A stretch of 64,000 nt of DNA, taken from contig NZ_SJJZ01000001.1 of NCBI RefSeq assembly GCF_004331345.1, positions 1,550,001-1,614,000 on the forward strand, given 5' to 3'. The DNA is from Kribbella soli. GTDB lineage: Bacteria; Actinomycetota; Actinomycetes; Propionibacteriales; Kribbellaceae. The position numbers and the translations under genes were made by a program. The notes under the pieces were generated by a model. The model was not told where the DNA came from. It worked only from the letters and a program-made list of their open reading frames with translations, and ran no database searches. Shown piece by piece: positions 61,649 to 64,000 of the stretch (position 1 is its first letter; the number at the start of each line of letters is the position of its first letter).

Positions 61649-61702
61649 CGTTCGCTAAAATGAACGATACCGAGCGTACGCGTGCTCCGGGCGACCGGTC
61701 AA
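61649..61702 (-). promoter_or_regulatory. Promoter and candidate operator of the hydroxyproline operon
   Basis: On the minus strand TTGACC (61702-61697) and TACGCT (61678-61673) are 18 bases apart, a good sigma-70-type promoter. Just downstream an imperfect palindrome, CGTTCGCTAAAATGAACG as read on the plus strand (61649-61666), lies between promoter and ribosome site. It is the natural place for binding by the adjacent cupin-XRE regulator. Confidence 0.6.
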
Positions 61703-61739
61703 TGCACTCAACCGGACCTCATCCGGACCTTTCCCGGAA

Positions 61740-62324
61740 CTATCCCGGCAGGTGCGGCCCGCCGGCCGCCGTCGGGTACACGTCCGGCGGGTACTCGAGC
61801 AGCAGCACCGACCGTACCGGCCCGTCCACGGCCTCGTACGAGTGCGGCCCGGCGGCCCGGAACGCCAGGTAGTCGCCGGGTCCGAGCTCCTCGATCTGCC
61901 CGTGAGCGTTGATCCGCAGGCATCCCGACAGGACAATGTGGTGCTCGGTCCCCGGATGACCGTCGGACTGCTGGACCGCCTCCGGCCGGATCTCCTGGTT
62001 GTAGATCTCGAACAGCCCGCCCGGGTGCTCCAGCCGCCGCAGCATCCGCAGGTCGATCGCGTCGCCGGACAGTACGTCGACATCCGCGGACCGCACGAGC
62101 ACCACGTCGGAGGCCGGTGAATCGGCCAGCAGCGCCGACACCGGTACACCGAGAGCGTTCGACAAACTGAACACTGTCTCGATCGTCGGGTTGCCCGCGC
62201 CGGACTCGAGCTGTGACAGCGTGCCCTTCGCGATCCCGGACCGCCGGGCGAGTTCGGACAGCGAGATGCCCTGTTCGTCCCGCCGCGCCCGCAGGTTCGT
62301 CCCGAGAAGTTTTCCCGCACCCAT
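61740..62324 (-). CDS. XRE-family regulator with cupin sensor domain
   Basis: A 194-residue regulator. The helix-turn-helix is ISLSELARRSGIAKGTLSQLESGAGNP and the C-terminal cupin barrel runs from about residue 100 (EHHIVLSGCLRINAHG, then PGDYLAFRAAGPHSYEA). Such proteins control amino-acid and amine catabolism. It lies immediately upstream of the hydroxyproline operon on the same strand. Start at 62324 (MGAGKLLGT) is preferred over an ATG 21 bases earlier. Confidence 0.87.
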   Translation of the reverse strand: MGAGKLLGTNLRARRDEQGISLSELARRSGIAKGTLSQLESGAGNPTIETVFSLSNALGVPVSALLADSPASDVVLVRSADVDVLSGDAIDLRMLRRLEHPGGLFEIYNQEIRPEAVQQSDGHPGTEHHIVLSGCLRINAHGQIEELGPGDYLAFRAAGPHSYEAVDGPVRSVLLLEYPPDVYPTAAGGPHLPG

Positions 62325-62360
62325 CGCCGTCACAGCCCGGAGCATGCCACATCGAGGCGG

Positions 62361-62524
62361 AGAGGGCGTCTGAGAACCCTGCGCCGTAGCGAGCAGGTGC
62401 TCGGCGGAGTGCCTCGGTGTGCTGGAGGGAAGGGTTCGATGCGGAGCATCGTTCCCTTTCCTCCAGTGCAGCGAGGTGCCCGCCGAGTGCCGCGCAGTAG
62501 GCGCAGGGTTCTCAGACGCCCTCT
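62361..62524. repeat. 164-base near-palindrome (MITE- or REP-like element)
   Basis: The left half (62361-62442) and right half (62446-62524) are inverted copies around a three-base centre, GGA. The outer 25 bases (beginning AGAGGGCGTCTGAGAA) are perfectly complementary, as is the central GATGC/GCATC. The parts between contain small mismatches and indels. It carries no gene. It lies between the divergent cupin-XRE and secreted-protein genes. No clear target-site duplication is visible. Confidence 0.85.
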
Positions 62525-62573
62525 AAACTTCGGATCCGTTGTGCGCATCAACCTCATGAGAGGAATGGTGACG

Positions 62574-63461
62574 ATGATCTACCCGAAGCTCCTGCGAGGC
62601 CTCCCGGCCCTCGTTCTGCCCTTGTCCCTGCTAGTTGCCCCGAGCTCTGCGACAGCCGCACCGACTGCGACCGCCTGCACGATGGACCTCGGTTCCGTGA
62701 CCAGCCAAGGCGTCGTTCAATACCGCACCGTGACCGCCACCCAGCCCCTGTCCGTCTCCGCGGTCCAGCGGCAGGTCGAGGTCTTCGCCCCCGGCGAGGC
62801 CCGCCTGAGCACGATCTGGAACTGGAGCCGCAACCTGCCGTCGCTGGAGTCCGGCATCGTGGTCAAGAACACAGGTGTCATCGGACAGGCGTCGTACAAC
62901 TCCAACACCGCCGAGCCGGCGGACCCGACGTTCACCCAGGTGAGCGCCGGCTGGGGCGCGTACTCGGCCATCGGCCTGTCGGTCGACGATGAGCGCCGTA
63001 CGGCGCGGAACCAGTTCTACGGGCTCAGCAACGGGACGGTGCGCCGCTGGGTCATCAACTCGTTCGGCTGGACCCCGACCGGTCAGACCGGTGGCTTCAG
63101 CGCCGTGAAGACGTGGGCGTTGCTGGGCCAGTCCACGACGTACGACACGTTCCTGGCCACGACCCGTGGCGGCGCGCTGTTCACGGTCCGGCTGCCACTG
63201 ACCAAGACGATGACGCCGGTCGTCAAGCAGGTCCGTTCGGGCACCTGGCAGGCGTTCGACTACCTGATCGCCCAGCGATGCGGCCAGGTGAGCACGCTCC
63301 TGACCGCGATCGACAAGGACACCGGCGCCGCGTACCTGTACGCGATGAGCCACGCGAACGGCCCGTCGACGGTCATCAAACTGCTGGGCAAGCTCCCCGG
63401 CACGTACACCGATCCGATCTACTTCCTCCGCACCAACGGCACCTATCTGCGCGGCGAGTGA
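62574..63461 (+). CDS. Secreted protein of unknown function, beta-propeller-like
   Basis: A 295-residue exported protein. The signal peptide (LLRGLPALVLPLSLLVAPSSATAA) is followed by a Thr/Ser- and Trp-rich mature part with repeating segments such as GWGAYSAIGLSVDD, NQFYGLSNGTVRRW and TYDTFLATTRGGALFTV, suggesting a tachylectin-like or similar propeller. AGAGGA nine bases before the ATG at 62574 fixes the start; ATG codons at 62556 and 62565 are alternatives. Convergent with the last gene, their stops adjacent. Confidence 0.68.
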   Translation: MIYPKLLRGLPALVLPLSLLVAPSSATAAPTATACTMDLGSVTSQGVVQYRTVTATQPLSVSAVQRQVEVFAPGEARLSTIWNWSRNLPSLESGIVVKNTGVIGQASYNSNTAEPADPTFTQVSAGWGAYSAIGLSVDDERRTARNQFYGLSNGTVRRWVINSFGWTPTGQTGGFSAVKTWALLGQSTTYDTFLATTRGGALFTVRLPLTKTMTPVVKQVRSGTWQAFDYLIAQRCGQVSTLLTAIDKDTGAAYLYAMSHANGPSTVIKLLGKLPGTYTDPIYFLRTNGTYLRGE

Positions 63462-64000
63462 TCACGGGATGACGCGGCGCCTGCGCAGGTCGGCGAAGAT
63501 GCCGTAGAACATCTGCTCGGTGTCGACGTACTCGTGGAAGCCGGCCCGGCGTGACTTCGAGGCATCGGCGAAGAAGTCGTAGTCCCACCCGAACACGAAG
63601 TCGGCGAACGGCCAGGACGACACCTCGGCGAACGACGTCGAGGTCAGGCCGTGGGACACCTGCAACTGCTTCCAGACCGGCTCCTTGTCCGCCATCACGT
63701 CCTGCAGTGACAGCTGCAGCGGCGGCGCGACCTCCAGGTCGAACCAGGCGCCGAGCTTGGGCCACATCTCGCTCCAGCGGAACAGGTCGCCGTTCGTGAT
63801 GTTGAACGCCTGATTCGCGGCCGCCGGCGCGGTCGCCGCCCAGACCGTTGCCTTCGCCAACAATCCGGCGTCGGTCAGTTCGAGCAACGAGTGGTACGCG
63901 CCGGGCTTGCCGGGGAAGCGCAGCGGTACGCCGAGGTCCTTCGACAGCGACGCATAGACGGCGATCGCGACCGCAAGGTTCATCGGGTTGCCGAGCGCGG
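63462..64000 (-). CDS. SDR-family reductase, PRISE-like (5' end outside window)
   Basis: The C-terminal ~179 residues of an extended short-chain dehydrogenase. Segments such as GNPMNLAVAIAVYASLSKDLGVPLRFPG, shown here only in part, ANQAFNITNGDLFRWSEMWPKLGAWF, and the terminal FADLRRRRVIP match the progesterone-5-beta-reductase/iridoid-synthase-like (PRISE) group. The reading frame continues past the right edge and the nucleotide-binding N-terminus is missing. Substrate unknown. Confidence 0.8.
   Translation of the reverse strand, partial: ALGNPMNLAVAIAVYASLSKDLGVPLRFPGKPGAYHSLLELTDAGLLAKATVWAATAPAAANQAFNITNGDLFRWSEMWPKLGAWFDLEVAPPLQLSLQDVMADKEPVWKQLQVSHGLTSTSFAEVSSWPFADFVFGWDYDFFADASKSRRAGFHEYVDTEQMFYGIFADLRRRRVIP

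Noticed and set aside
61655..62352. Alternative open frames over the cupin-XRE regulator
   Set aside because: Arginine- and proline-rich shadow translations without domains; the chosen frame has a clear helix-turn-helix and cupin barrel.

Overview
The window is high-GC DNA with dense, four-base-overlapping operons, frequent GTG/TTG starts and strongly GC-biased third codon positions. Gene content (LysX-type lysyl-phosphatidylglycerol synthetase fused to LysRS, a LysM/Rpf-like muralytic protein, a class III lanthipeptide locus with a dedicated prolyl oligopeptidase) points to a filamentous actinobacterium of the Kribbella/Nocardioidales type. The class III locus closely resembles the flavipeptin system known from Kribbella flavida. 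No tRNA, rRNA, CRISPR array or intact insertion sequence was seen.

Layout. 1-1.9 kb: end of a molybdate ABC importer (modB partial, modC). 2.4-10.9 kb: class III lanthipeptide cluster: LanKC synthetase, 45-residue precursor, hairpin, prolyl oligopeptidase, two half-size ABC exporter subunits, and a convergent response regulator. 11-15.4 kb: LysM/Rpf-like protein with a structured leader, a methyltransferase/membrane-protein pair, a membrane protein divergent from a TetR regulator, and a small P-loop kinase. 15.4-23.9 kb: a molybdopterin oxidoreductase, then a LacI-controlled carbohydrate locus (isomerase, Gfo/Idh/MocA dehydrogenase, SGNH esterase, GH2 beta-mannosidase) with two shared AACCGGTT sites and a long inverted repeat. 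23.9-27.7 kb: a lower-GC island with an unfamiliar 910-residue protein ending in a kinase/phosphotransferase-like domain, a small membrane-anchored partner, and a repeat-rich flank.

27.7-36.8 kb: aldehyde dehydrogenase and LLM-type oxidoreductase, divergent from a class II lanthipeptide synthetase (LanM). The LanM is followed, 13 bases later, by a 71-residue peptide with a membrane helix and no cysteine in its C-terminal half, then a large LuxR-type (LAL) regulator. This is the best candidate for an undescribed system. 36.9-49.4 kb: ROK regulator, hydrolase/DUF998 pair, lysX, a lipoprotein, a proline-rich membrane protein, an MmyB-type regulator, L-serine dehydratase under a glycine riboswitch, a DUF3817 protein and a secreted Tap-like hydrolase.

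49.6-62.3 kb is dominated by proline-related catabolism. A gntR-pepP operon is divergent from pxpABC (5-oxoprolinase). Further on, a four-gene 4-hydroxyproline operon (D-hydroxyproline dehydrogenase subunits, a DapA-like deaminase, an epimerase) lies behind a cupin-XRE regulator. A 164-bp near-palindrome sits between that regulator and a secreted protein, and the window ends in a partial SDR-type reductase.

How it fits together: two independent RiPP loci of different classes lie about 20 kb apart. The molybdate importer could supply the molybdopterin enzyme. PepP and PxpABC would salvage Xaa-Pro peptides and pyroglutamate, while the hydroxyproline operon feeds toward 2-oxoglutarate semialdehyde. 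No alpha-ketoglutarate-semialdehyde dehydrogenase lies next to that operon; the aldehyde dehydrogenase at 27.7 kb is the only such enzyme in the window and its role there is unproven.
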